From contig OZ018409.1 in NCBI GenBank assembly GCA_963969595.1, positions 39,135,282 through 39,199,281 on the forward strand: 64,000 nucleotides of DNA, given 5' to 3'. Origin of the DNA: Neckera pumila. Lineage: Eukaryota; Streptophyta; Bryopsida; Hypnales; Neckeraceae. Made by a program: the position numbers and the translations under genes. The notes below the pieces were generated by a model, which worked only from the letters and a program-made list of their open reading frames with translations, was not told the DNA's origin and made no database searches. Below are positions 11,421-23,748 of this stretch, one piece after another (the stretch's first letter is position 1; the number at the start of each line of letters is the position of its first letter).

Positions 11421-13480
11421 GGTGAACGATCACGAGTTGAAGGAAATGAAATCAACAATATCAGATGGTCTATTCTATATTAGAACTCCAGTGAATGGCA
11501 AATTGGAATTTCATGGTCGACCACGAACTACAGAAGCATGGTAGAAAATAGCAATCATTTGAAACAAACGCTAGGATTAGGAGTTCAACGTACTTGTATT
11601 ATACTATGTTGTCATGAATTTCTCATTCACATTCTCAAATTTGAAGTGACGGCTATGTTGATGGTAGAAGGGTGACAGTATATGTCAGTTTCAGTAGAAG
11701 CCAGAAAAAGTCGTCAAACAACTATTTACAATATAATTATAGCGTATACATTGAAGGTAGAGTGGATGTGATGGTTGTGTCCGGATATGTATATGTAAAT
11801 AGAGACCGATTAAAGAAACATCGCATCAGGTTATTAAAAATGCAGTAAGTATTAACGACATATAGTGGGTAAATATTAACGGCATATAGTGGAATCGATC
11901 TACATAAATTATAAAACAACTTTAGAAATACTACAAACATTATCATAAGGGCTTTCTGCCTATTGAATTATTGAGGAAAATTAACCAGTCTAAGAAGGTC
12001 CCAAACACTTCTATAAAATAATATGGAAGAAAAAAATGTAAATAGTGCTAAAAAATTATATTATTGACATGTCAACATCACGAACGAGGTATTCTCTATC
12101 CAATATGTGGAGGACTGTGATTGAGTAATGGAGCACCTCTCTCACTAATAATTTCAACAATTTGGAGCAATCCGGGAATTATTAACGACGACAATAAGTT
12201 AAAAAGAGGCTTTGCTTCAAAAGATGTGACTAAGAATTTAGAACCGTTGCAGCACCGCCACCGCCATGATATACCCCAAAATACTTGCCCTAGGACAACC
12301 ACCCCTAAACACCGACCCAAAAACAACTGACCCGAATAGCAGTCCGATTTCAATTGCCCTAATCCCTCCCTACAATAAGGTAAACCAGCCCATTACAGGC
12401 AAATTACCTAATAAAGACACCTACTAAATCCCCCCATTACAGTCCATTTTAGATTTTTGCTGCTACGACTTAATTAGGTTGGTTAGTGGCCCACATTAGT
12501 GCATTAGGTGCGTGATTGTGATAAAATTAGTAATGACTATCATAAGACACTTACACATTGTGAGTGTAAACTCATCATAAAGAGTTGTTTTTTTATTCCT
12601 TTATGTGATGGCCACATTAAAAAATCTTGTGGTTGTGTTAGGAAATCTCAGAACTGCATTAGGTGGTAAGATGACCATCATGGAGACATATTTTGTTGAT
12701 TTCAGGTAGTCTATAGACTATTTTGGAAAAATGCTTATAAAATTCATAACAAATTCCTACTTTGTCCATAAACTAAAATTATAACTGCTTCTTTCATTTC
12801 TCGAAGTTGTCTCTGCATAGACAAAAATCTAATTTTATTTTGCTAATGGCAACATACCAAATCAGTCATTCTGGCTATAATAGGCTGGTTTACCTTACTT
12901 GCCCGGCCCCGATCCAGACCCAAGCAAAGACCTGATGCTTGCAGAGACCTGCCATGATCCAAAAAAAGACCGACCCAACCCAAGCACCGATCGATTCAGA
13001 CCCTACCCGTCCGAAGCTGCAACTCGACGCTTCCCCGCAAAACCTAATCCACGCTTCTCCCCTACACAACAAGTACCACGCCGCCGCCCTTCCTCTTTTC
13101 CCTTCATTGGTGCGGGTGTTGCGCAAGTAGCCGTTGGGTTGGAGGGATTTTGTACTCGGGTTTTGGCATTGCGAAAGGCTTGGACATGTCGCAAAATCTA
13201 AGCTCACGTTGCGGACAGCCTGGAGACGGTGAAGGTGAAGTGCCAGCAAGAGAAGCCGATCCGACAATGAACGAGGTAAAATTTGCAATGTTCCTTCTCG
13301 TTGTGAATTCGACCTTGTGGTTTATTACAATGCTTTGATTTGGTTGGTTTCATTGTGCTCATTGTAGCTTCTTCGCGTTGATCGTTTCCGCTTTCAATCT
13401 TGGAATGCAAGTCCGGCCGTCGAAGCACAGTAGTATTTCGTATACTCATCGGCAGATTGTAGATCCTCTCTTTGCACACC
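11421..13480. other. Intergenic DNA, no supported gene
   Basis: Contains a short duplicated segment near 11845-11890 (TATTAACG-CATATAGTGG twice). A GC-richer patch at 12890-13290 has overlapping open frames on both strands, but no frame shows a domain, start context or splice structure that I can defend. Confidence 0.4.
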
Positions 13481-13499
13481 TCGGGCCCTCCTCACTCAG

Positions 13500-14619
13500 G
13501 TCTTGGCTCCGAGAATATTGCGGCAACCCTTCTGCATATTTCAAAGGCTAGATTTGTGTTCTAACAAACTTCTTGGATTGCAAAACGGATGCACTGGAGG
13601 CCGATTGGGTTGTGTTCAGGGTTTAGTGTGGTTGTCAACATTTACCATTTGTTGTTGTTTTTCACACATCTGAACCATAGCAGTGGCCCAACCGAAGAGG
13701 GTCTCGACGCCGAGATTGTTGCGGGTACCCTTCAGCTTATGCATAAAATTGTATTCTGAATGCTAGTATTTGGTTCTGGCAAACCTTTTGGATTGCGAAC
13801 CGGGTGCACTGGAGGACGCCAGGGTTGGGTTCAGTGATTAGAGTGGTCGTGAGAATTACTCCTTTTGTATTTTTTTAGGTCTTCCAGTGATTCAGAATGA
13901 CAAGAATCAAGAGTATCAAGCGAGCAACTTTTTGCAAACCCTAGATTTTCAATGTAAGGTCTTGGGACCAAGACACCATTGTCAGCGTCGACGGTGTGCA
14001 TAGTCTATCTGGAATGTGAGAAACTGATTGTGAAAAGGCAAGTTGATTTTGAACTCCAGATCGTTGAGAACTTGATATCTTGTAGTCTCCTTGCATACCT
14101 AAGGCCTGAAGCAATTAGGTCTTGGTGCCAAGACTACCAAGCATAGCCATTAGCTTATGCAAGAAATCGATACACGAATGCAACATTTAGGATCAAAACT
14201 ATTATTTTATTTCGCATAGGCTATACATTTGAATGACCCTGCTGGATTTTGAATTTAGGGAGGCTTTGAATTCCGATAAAATCCGATGCATAGCTCCGCT
14301 GTGATCACAAGTGTCTCGGTCCCAAGACTACAAATACCGCAAGGCAGCTTATGCATAGAATGGAGAGATTCGGCAACATATGTGCAGAATCTTTCACAAT
14401 TTGAGATTGTGATCGGCACTCAGATCGACCTTAGGAAACACATTCAATTCAATTCTTGGATCGATCTAGGTCTCGAATTTAAGAGAGTCATATCATGTGA
14501 AATTCCCATGCGAAACAATTTTTGTTGTATTTGAATTAATTGGTCGACTAAGTCCAGAGTGTAAAGATCAAGTATACTAATTTTTGTGGAAGTTCTATAT
14601 TTGGTCTTGGTGTACAAAC
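13500..14619. repeat. Cluster of diverged repeats with GTCTTGG-CCAAGAC palindromes
   Basis: Palindromic cores lie at 13500-13515, 13701-13716, 13959-13974 (perfect GTCTTGGGACCAAGAC), 14119-14134 and 14313-14328, with a decayed one at 14604-14619. Several are followed at 20-40 bp by CTTATGCA, and two share longer flanks (GGATTGCRAA ... GCACTGGAGG near 13576 and 13790). It reads as a diverged tandem family with a spacing of roughly 150-250 bp. Confidence 0.6.
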
Positions 14620-15029
14620 CTCAATTGGTAGAGACTCAAGTGTGCATAACAATCTACAGAATGAGTCATCGACTAGTAGGTTGCTAGTAAGCAATTATGA
14701 TAGCTTCAAATGTATATGACGATTTGATTAGTGTACAAGCCAATCCGGGATGCAATGTCGCAACCAAAATTTTTGGTTTTCCCTTGCTTAATTAAATGTT
14801 GGAACGGAAACGAGTAATTAGAATCCGGTTCCTACTAGGAGGCAGAAGAAGACGGAAGACAGACAAAGCTAATGCATTAAGGGATAAACTGGATTTGATC
14901 CGGTCAGAATATTAGTACTCAAGAGCGGAATCACATCCAAAACTTATCTCGAATTGGATTAGGGTTGAACCCTTATTGCTATAGACCGGACCGGAAAAGG
15001 TCATCATGACCAGTCAGGGGTCTTGGGAC

Positions 15030-15038
15030 TATATAAAG
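15030..15038 (+). promoter_or_regulatory. TATA box upstream of gag-like frame
   Basis: TATATAAAG lies about 280 bp upstream of the first ATG of the gag-like frame, followed by a pyrimidine-rich stretch. It could be a retroelement or host promoter; transcription was not tested. Confidence 0.35.
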
Positions 15039-15308
15039 GCTGGTTGTCCCCCTTTTCACTCCTTCACTTCCCTTGAGTTTTGGAGCTGACCTTGAGCACT
15101 TTAACGCCTTCGTCTATGCCAGAGTTGTTGTGTGAGTGGAAACTTCAAGATGGGTGCATCAGAGTGCAGGAGAGGTGGAATTTGTGTGGACTGCAGGTTT
15201 GTATTGACTTCCGGTTGAGATCGGACAAGAGAAAGTGAGGAACAGGACGTGCGGCTAGGAGAGAGTGAGGTAGCGATTGGGAAGGGTCCAGTTTGCAAGT
15301 CCGTGCCC

Positions 15309-16959
15309 ATGCCTCAACTTCGTAAGAGCAGACCAGGAGCGCCCAGTTCCTCCTCAGAGATTAAGCTCCGGAAAGTAGTTCTGATCATCTCTTTCGAGGA
15401 ACTGACGAGCACCGAGCTCATGGAGGATCTCAACATGATGGGCTGTTTGGTGTTGATGGATAAACCCTGGGGATTTAGGGAGGAGTGGATGGTGAGAGAG
15501 CTGAAGTGCAAAATGTCAAATCAATTCGACAACACTGTTCGAGGGCGCGCAACCGAGTGGGAAGAAGAGGTGGAAAGAGGTCTACAACTTTCGGTTAGGG
15601 GGGTCCGGCATGGCAGCACGGAGGGCGGAGTTCATCCATGACAAGTTTCACGGAGAACCAAGCAGCAAGGACGGATACGCGGTCGCGAATTGTAAAAGTG
15701 ACCGGCACCTCCACCTTCTCCAATTCCTGGTTCCGATCATCCACCCGGAGAAGCCGACGAGGGTGACGATGACGATCGGCAATACCATTTTCGGGGCCCT
15801 GAGCGGGGAATGGAAGGTGAACTGGGCCCGGATCTTTTGCAATTTGGTGTCCCAGCTTGTTATGAGAGTTGGAAAGAGTAGGGCCACTCCTTTGAGTCCC
15901 TATCTCTTTCACCTCTACCAACACAACCAACTCCTCACGGATACGGAGGAGAAGACGTGGAACATTCAGGAATCTATCCTGAAGTATGGAAAGTCAGGTT
16001 TGGATGACAAACTGGAGGACATAATCGGATCCGAACCCAAGATGGAAGAGGAAGATGAGGAGGAGCACCTCAGGATAAGGAAGCGGATGAAGGCGACGCC
16101 TCCTCACAAGAGAGGAACCCCTCCTACCAACCGGTCTACTCCTGAACAGGGACCGAAAGTGGAGATGCCGGAGGCTGAAGACCCGAATGATCCTTTCAAT
16201 CAGCTGACCATTATTTTTTGCAGAATACGAGCGGATTGGGAGATCAAGAAGAGAGCCCTCACTAGTATCGGAGAGCTAGTGGGTGCGTCGAGAGACAGCA
16301 GGCTATTGGATAGGGTAGCACAGCACATCTCCAATCCGGATGAGCACCGGAAGCAGGAAGCGGAGAATTGTCGGCTTCAAGAAGAAGTCGACACTTTGAA
16401 GGCAAAGATAGTTGCCTTCAAAGAAGACAAGATTGCAGTCTGGGAAATGGCGGACGCAACTTGGAAGGTGGTCGAGATGGTGAAGGCTACCCTTGGGGAG
16501 TCCAGATCCGCCGCTGTCAAGGCGGAGTTATTCGACAAAGGCGTACATGAGGAAAAGAAGGTATCCGGTTCCTAGATAGTTTGGATCCTGACCAACTTTA
16601 CCGATCGGGTGGAAGCAACAATGGTGGCAGCCGGGGAGGCAACCAACCAAATGGACATCAGTAGCCAGAAGTTGAACGGGTCCATGTACTCCTGAGAGAT
16701 CCATCTTTCGAACCTCTCAATGTCGAAATCATTTGCGGTAGAAGGATCAAATCCGAGGGAGTCCAAAGATCAGACTCCCGAGTCAAAGAAGAGTCAACGA
16801 AGACTTGGGCCTGGACAACCAATTCAATTGGATTCATCGCCAGGATCAAATCTTCCGAATCCTGCTGCCGGGGAGCGGAGCAGGAACTTGATCGAGATTT
16901 TCAACCAACTGCTTGCGGAACCGAAAAGTCCTACACTGGATGGGGGAGTTGCAGAGTAG
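15309..16959 (+). pseudogene. Gag-like / plant-transposon protein, broken
   Basis: The first ATG at 15309 opens a frame that is good to about 15540. The reading frame must then shift by one base to join the frame that runs to 16959. That second frame is interrupted by TAG 16573-16575 and TGA 16693-16695 but otherwise stays open. The middle segment (VNWARIFCNLVSQLV, then SPYLFHLYQHNQLL) resembles the helical domain of putative plant transposon / retroelement gag-like proteins. An acidic linker and a predicted coiled coil (NCRLQEEVDTLKAKIV) follow. No protease, reverse transcriptase or integrase is nearby and I found no LTR pair. It could be a LARD-type relic. Family assignment is by resemblance only. 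Confidence 0.45.
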
Positions 16960-18103
16960 GTAAAAATGTAATTTTTGTAAGATAGTTAGGACCGGATTGA
17001 ATGTTGATCCGGTCTGGTTAGTTAGGATCGGACCCGGACGTTCCGCGCGGATTTTGGGGGGCCTTTTTGCCTTTGTAAATCAAGTTGTATATAAGTCAGT
17101 CCATGCTGGGAGCTGCGAGTCTTTTCGCTCAAATTTTGTTTGTGTCTCCTATTGGCTTCTTATTGTGTGTCTCTCCCATGTGTGGCAGGGTTGTGTGGTG
17201 AGGAGTTAGGAAGGCGCACTCTGGTTTGGCTGTGATTTCTCCCTTTGGTGTTCTTGTTTTGCTCTTATGTGCAAGTGAGCGGGTTGTGAAAGAGTTGGGA
17301 GTAGATTTCAGTTCCTCAGCACTTCTAAGATTTAGGTTTCCAGGTGCGACAGCCATTGTTAGACTAGGCGGATAGGGAGGGATTCCTTAGTTGCCCTAGA
17401 ACTCCTGGGTGGAAAATCTGGTTGAGTGTCCAATCTCTTGAGAGATCTCGCTGCCCTAGTGGGTAAACGGAAGAGCTTTAGTCGATGTTGGAACGAACAG
17501 GTACACTTGTAACCACCTGACTTCGTACAGATGGAACTTGGCGCTAAGGTCATTGTAGTATGAGAGGATCGTACGGGGGGTATTTGTGTGACTGGTGATC
17601 TGGAGAGTTCTCGGGGTTGCTGTGAAGTATCAAACCGGATCCGGATTAGTGTAGGAGATTGGAGGATAGAAAAGTGGGTCTTTAGCCACTATAAGTCATG
17701 GAAGGAGTTGTGGGCCTGCTACTCTCAAAAGCAAGCGGCAAACTCTCTGATGGTGAAACAGAGGTAAAACTAAATCGGATGAGAGTAAGAGTGAATAGGA
17801 ATTGATCAAACCGGATCGGATAGTTGGCCAGATCAAGAAAGGGAAAGAGGGTCTAATTGTAGTTTTGGGTGTTGTTGTGTTTCTTTTTGTGGTGTTAGGA
17901 CCGGAAGAGAAAATATAGATACGGACTGAGCTTAGAGACCAAATAAAGCTAGATACTTCACAAAATCTTGTGAGTTCGATCTTTAGAGTCACTTTGTTAT
18001 GCTTTAGAGTGGTTTTTGAAAGTATAACTGGGAATTTGCTTGCCCTGTGCTGCAACATGCAACATGCTAAAACATTTTATTATACATTTTATTATACAAA
18101 GAA
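16960..18103. other. Non-coding flank of gag-like relic
   Basis: Contains a second TATA-like TATATAAG at 17088-17095 and repeated CCGGATCCGGAT-type motifs (16990-17040, 17634-17645, 17806-17820) that also occur at 14830-15000 upstream. These could be remnants of element ends, but no matched LTRs could be aligned by eye. Confidence 0.35.
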
Positions 18104-18854
18104 GTCTCAATACTGAGACTAGGCCTGGAGAGCCGTCACGTATGCATGAATATCATCTTCACTCAGAATATTGACGGGGTCTCAGCAATATAGGAGCGAA
18201 ATCTCACTTCCAATGGCGAGACCTATATTCATCTCAGGTTTAGGGAAGTCTATGTTGATCTGTATCTGGCCAACCTAAACCACAAAGTCAACTGTTAAGT
18301 CTTTAGTTCTCAAATCATAATTTTGCATAAGATCCCAGGCTTGACTTATGTCTTGATCCCGAGACAAGGTCGTCCTCATTCTGTTTATGCATGACCTCCA
18401 CTGCTGAGACTAAAAACAACATAATACGCCAGTTGTTTTCCGTAGATTTGAAATTAATATTGTGGCAAAAATCCAAAGAAAGGACAAGTACGAGGGCTCT
18501 ACTCCATTAGTTATGAAGTCATGTATTCATAGGGCAGAGTCTTGGTCCCCAAGATATTGGTTGTGATGTCCAATATGTTCAGAACGGTGGAGTGATTCAT
18601 TATCTTCCAGCAGGTGCCCGTAATGAGAGACAGGTCTCCTCTTGTTGGGCTTTAAAGAAACTAGACGTCATGATTAGCAACACCACTGGATCTAGGTTCA
18701 AAATTCATGTCTGGTTCTCTTTGTTACGTCATTGTTATCAGCGAGGGAAATTTGTTTCTGTTGCACAGACATATATCCACATTTCAATTCGGGAAATAGT
18801 AAGGAGATGTTCACAGCGTGGGAGTCTGCGACCATGCCTCGGTACCGAGACGGC
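18104..18854. repeat. Second cluster of 16-bp palindromes
   Basis: Palindromic cores lie at 18104-18119 (GTCTCAATACTGAGAC), 18350-18365 (GTCTTGATCCCGAGAC), 18539-18555 and 18836-18854 (GCCTCGGTACCGAGACGGC). TATGCAT follows two of them (near 18141 and 18385). No exon of the downstream gene could be placed here with confidence. Confidence 0.55.
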
Positions 18855-19712
18855 AGGTATTGGATGTCTAGGTATGTAAAGGTTGCGATGTATTGGTAGA
18901 ATATGATTCAATTCTGTTTACACCAATCATTACATTAATTATTAGGTGGATGACGATTGAAATTTAAGTCATAATATTTTTGTATCACTAGGTCTAAGTT
19001 CATTGAAAATATGACACGATCATAAGAGTCTGCTCAAGACACGGAGATTGGTAGTCAAGACAATGTACCAAGAGACCACTATCAGCAAATTCCCATGAGC
19101 ACAATTTTTAACTATATGCTGATTATCTATTCTAATTGTTGAATGGCAGGGTGATCCAATTGTACGTCCTGCGACATCTGCGCAGGAGGTCGACCAAATA
19201 GAAGGTGCAGACATTGTGGTCGCGCAAGAAGTCGCGTCCGACATTCCACCAAAAGCTCCTGTGCTCAGGCCTCAGATGAGCCTCGATGGCTTAATCCGCA
19301 ACATAGATGTAGCCATAGATGATATGTATAGAGAGGGGTTCTTTCCACTCCCTGTTTCTTCTTGCACATCGGAAGGGTCAAACGAGAGAGTCCAGGTTCT
19401 TTCGGCATCATTACTATCGGAAGAGTATTGTGACCATGAGAACGCAGAAGTCACATCCGGGACTGATTCAGATGATGATATTCTCATTTATTGCTGTGGA
19501 CACTATAGACCTCTCCGGGAGAGATGCGTTTGTGCTCTCTAAAAGTGTGCAATTTATCTTCTTGAATACTTCTAACTTGAATCATTGAAGTGTCTTGTTC
19601 CTATAATCATAACCCTAATCTTCCCTACACTGCAGTTATATAAATCACATTGCACAATCATTTTTAGATCTAGATTTAACCTTCTAAGATTTCTAATTTG
19701 GTTATAATGCAG

Positions 19713-20350
19713 AATGTTGGCGAATCAACAATGTCTGCGATGATAGATGAAGGAGAGCATCCGGATACTGGGTCTGATGGGGACACAGACGTGGATGGAG
19801 AGGATGACATTCTTGGTGTTCCGAAAGGATATATGGAGGATGACATTAGGCGATCCCAGACAGTGGATACCGTGTCAATAATATCAAGTTTGAGGTTAAC
19901 AACATCAGACCTCTCAAGTATGCGTATTCCTCTCTGCCGGTTGGTGCCCGTGGCAATTGTTCGACCAACCCTTTCTTGTGACCTAACCTTGCTGGAAAAC
20001 CAATTCAGCCAGGGCTGCAAAGAAGGAGCACGTGTTTTTTATGTTTCTATTTCAGATGAAGAAGGGCAGACGTCAATATTCTCGAATGTAGAGAAACTGG
20101 AATGGGGACCTCTGTGGAACACGGTGAATGACCAATTCAATTTGCAGCTAAAGTCAAAACCAATGCTTAAGCACCTTGTGGACTACAAATTCTACATCTG
20201 TGATGGAAATCACAGACGTATTGCATAGATGAACTACATCCAGCGACTTCACCCTAGCGAGAGGGCATGGCACATTTGCGTGGACTCCATAGTCCTTGAT
20301 ACACGAAACCACATAGGTGCAACGATGCAGGCAATGCACGACATTAATAA
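19713..20350 (+). other. Exon coding the ParB-like domain
   Basis: Acceptor TAATGCAG at 19705-19712 and donor AATAA|GTAGGA at 20351. The exon encodes an Asp/Glu-rich lead, then a segment matching the ParB pattern of strand, helix and strand ending in DGNHRRIA, the box in which ParB and sulfiredoxin-fold proteins hold their G-x-x-R or DGxHR signature. A TAG at 20226-20228 directly follows RRIA, where a tryptophan codon (TGG) would fit. The domain call rests on motif resemblance, not on a profile search. Confidence 0.55.
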
Positions 20351-20864
20351 GTAGGATATTATTATTCACTTTTTATGCCAATTCTGTAACAGCTTCCGTG
20401 TCTTATAGTGAAAACATCTTACATATTGCAGAAATTCTTATTCCCAAATGAATTTTTATTGCAAGCAAACCGAGAATTCTCATGTCAAGACAAACCTTGT
20501 GCATACACTTTACCGAGTTCAAAAATATGGAGTCATGGAGATCGAGAGGTTCAATGAGCTCTTGAGTCCCAATGAAGTGAACACCTGCAAACAGAGTACA
20601 AGAAGTAAATGGTACTCCATGCCTCTTGAGGTCTTCACCTCATTTATATTCAAGGTACTATACAATGCCTTGTCCTTCCAGTGATATTATGTTCTCTGTG
20701 ACTCTTTCTCTGACCATCCGCGTGACTGAATTCTAATACTGTGTTTGTTGACAGCAAGAGATTTCTGCTGCTGCCGAAGAGGCAGTTTGTAAGTACAAGG
20801 AGGACACTCCTAGCGATGATGTGACTCCGGAAGGAGTTTTCCAGACAATGAGGACCTCCATTAA

Positions 20865-21777
20865 CCCCTAAAGGACCATTGTCCCTTTGGGGGACAAATG
20901 CGTTTTCGGGAAGGTACCTACGGGCTGAAATTTTCATTTGATTTTTTGAAACTTTTTTTGGAGGTAGAAAAGCTGATTAGCTTTATGTGAATATAGTTTT
21001 TTTCACAATCGGTGCTTGGGAACAAAAGTTATGACCAAATAAGCTCCAAACAGAGGACGGCAGGCAGCAAAAAAAATCTACAATTTTTTTTTTTTTTTTA
21101 AATATTTTTTTTCATAGATTATGTTTTTGTCTATCTAAAAAGCTTTGATTCATTTCATTTGGATTTTGTAAGAGAAAGTTTTGGACATTCTTATTTTTCG
21201 GGCAGTTAGAGCATCTTTTTGAAAAAAATAATTTGTAGGATTCATTTCTAAATGCAACTTTTCAAATTTTTCAATTTTTTTTTTTTTCATGGTTTAGTTT
21301 ACTTGTTAGAAAAATCTCACCATTGGAATTAGTGAATTTTAATCCCACCTAAAATATATGAATATTTTAGATTTTCCTTCTATCTAGTGTCTACTTCTAC
21401 TCAACAATTTTTTTAATAATGAAAATTAAGTTTTTTTGAAATTTTCTTTTTGGGGTAGATTCTCAACTCAATTTTCTAGTACAAATATTAAAAGCTCAAA
21501 ACTCTGTAGTGCAAAAAAATATAGTTAAAAATGTTCAAAGTCAAAAAATCTAGTCCCACAATGTGTTGAAAAATTTGTTTTTTTTCACTGCAAATATATT
21601 GCAATTTGTGTGATCAAAAATTCCAAAATTTTTTCCACACACTCTTCATACTAGTTAGGTGTAAGATCCTACGGTTAGATGTGGAAAAAAAAAAATTTCA
21701 AATTTTTTACTTTTTGCTATAGAAATGGCAGTTTTGAGTGTTTTTTTGGCAAAAAAAGGGCCTCAGTCTTTTAGGGG
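20865..21777 (+). mobile_element. TTAA-flanked (piggyBac-like) element, subfamily A, in an exon
   Basis: A 913-bp insertion between TTAA 20861-20864 and TTAA 21778-21781, with inverted ends CCCCTAAAGGACCA and CCCCTAAAAGACTG. A hairpin (TTGTCCC ... GGGGACAA) sits just inside the left end. It splits the fourth exon of the ParB-methyltransferase gene. Deleting the element with one TTAA gives a 195-nt, 65-codon exon in frame (TSIKEST across the junction). Confidence 0.85.
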
Positions 21778-22778
21778 TTAAGGAGTCCACCGCAAATTAT
21801 CGGAAGAAACTTTCAAAGATAGTATCGGTAGCCAATCCAAAGCATGGACCGGAGTTCATAAAGGAGGTATGAATCACAATTTTTGTAGATGTATTATTTC
21901 CATTTCTCTCTTTTAATGTATTGTACTTAATGAGTGAATACAAATGCTTGCAGATCGAGAGGGACTGGAGTTTGTTTACAGTTCTTGAGTTAACTTTGGA
22001 AAAGCTCCAAATGATTTCAACATCAGTAGCGAGTCCAGCTTCAAAAGTTAAGTGGCTCAGGTGGATGAATGCTTCTGGTCTGATTCGTGAGGCTTGCCGA
22101 TTTCCTCCACGACCTGTTAATGAGGACAAATTATCGCTATTCCTTGTGAAGGCCTATTGGTACGCAGGGGTAAGGACTTCTATACATCCCTTCGCAATTG
22201 AATAGCTGAATCCTCATTTGTTTAGGAAAATTATCATTTCGAGTTCAGTCGACCTGACAGTCTAAGGCTGTTGGATGCGGAACTGGAGGAGACCGCCACG
22301 GAGATGTTTGAGTCCATTGTTTGTGCTGACAATATCCCAATCAACATGGCTCTTCCTTCAGAGCTGCAGTCACTACATGAACACTTAGAAGACTGGAGAA
22401 TGAAGCTTTGGGACCAGGCGTACACGGGGATGTTTAAGGGAGCTGATCTTTACAAGAAGTCGGAATTGTTTAAAGACTTTAGAGGATCCCAAGGGGTAGT
22501 AAAGCGCCTGATCTACAGGTACAATTAAGTCAATTGCGACTATATTCAACGTTGCTCTAAATAATTATATTTTAGTTATAGATATACTTCATCAAGGATT
22601 ACTTGATAGATATGCCTTAGCTAAACCATTCAATTACCTCTCATGGTCCCAAGAGACCTCACTAAACCCTCTAAAGTGATAGTCAAAGGCTCCACAAATC
22701 TATTTTTCCATTTGAAATTGTCTGTCACTGGATGGTATTAACCTGATGTTATGTATAATGTGACCTCTCAGGAGTTGT

Positions 22779-22794
22779 GTCTCGGGCCCGAGAT
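22779..22794. repeat. Dispersed palindrome GTCTCGGGCCCGAGAT
   Basis: Lies in the intron between the sixth and seventh exons of the ParB-methyltransferase gene. Same family as the clusters at 13.5-18.9 kb. Confidence 0.55.
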
Positions 22795-23748
22795 AAAAGT
22801 ATGGACCGCCATCCTAATATCTTATCCTGTCTGTTTTGTTTGTTCCATGGTTTGTTGGATTCACTTCATCGTTCTATCCCATTGACGTACCATGCACATG
22901 TAGTTCCCATTAGTTCCATTACTCTAATATCAAGGTATCTCGTATAGTTAATTCTTGTGATCATTTCTTGTTTGTAGGTATTTCAAGTTGGAGTTGTATG
23001 CAAAGAAGGCAATTGAGAAGGCTGATTTGCCTCCATTTCTCACGACGTGGTTGGCACCGTCATCCCCGAACTGCATGTTCTCTTCAACTCAGTTGCAGAA
23101 GTGGACCACTCCTCATCTGCGGGCATGCCCGTGGTATCTGGAGTGCAATTTTGGTACTACTCCACCAGAAGAGGAGGCTCTTCTGAAGTCATTGAAGGAT
23201 ACCACCGCCGTTGATCCAGAGTTAGACAAATTTGCCAACCTCAATCCGGAGGTGCGGGCCAAAGTCATTGCAAAGCGGGAGGCAACCGGCAAGAAGAAAG
23301 AGGAGAAATGGGAGGAAGCAGAGAAGAAGACTAAAGAGACGAAGAATAAGAAGGTCGTTGCGAAGGCAGTGAAGGAGCAAGAGAAGGCTAAGAAGAAGGG
23401 CACGAAGCGCAAGGCAGAGACCCCGGTAGATGAACTGACAACAAGTGCAGCCGAGGTGAAAGACACCTCCAATGGATTCTCCTTGACTCAAGAGTCAGGA
23501 GAGGTTACTGCATGGACTGATGTCAACCAATCAGAACATTGATCCCGTGCCGGACATTGACGAGTGCATTCTGAACTTGTCATTGGGTGATCTTCCCAAT
23601 AATCAAAAGGCCTTTGACGATGTCCTTGCCTTCTTAGCCATGGTATGTTTTTCATGTGCGGACATACTTTGTACTTTAAATGTTGTGAGCTTACTTCTTT
23701 AACCTACAAATTCCATTTGTTGCTCTCTTCTTAATCCTTTTGCATCAG

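Noticed and set aside
12890..13288. Overlapping open frames of 100-132 codons on both strands in a GC-richer patch
   Set aside because: The frames on both strands are equally open, which is explained by composition. No domain, splice or start evidence favours either.
14797..17500. Possible LTR pair suggested by ATGTTGGAACG at about 14795 and 17487
   Set aside because: Only about 11 bases match and the flanking sequence diverges at once. No primer-binding site or polypurine tract could be placed.
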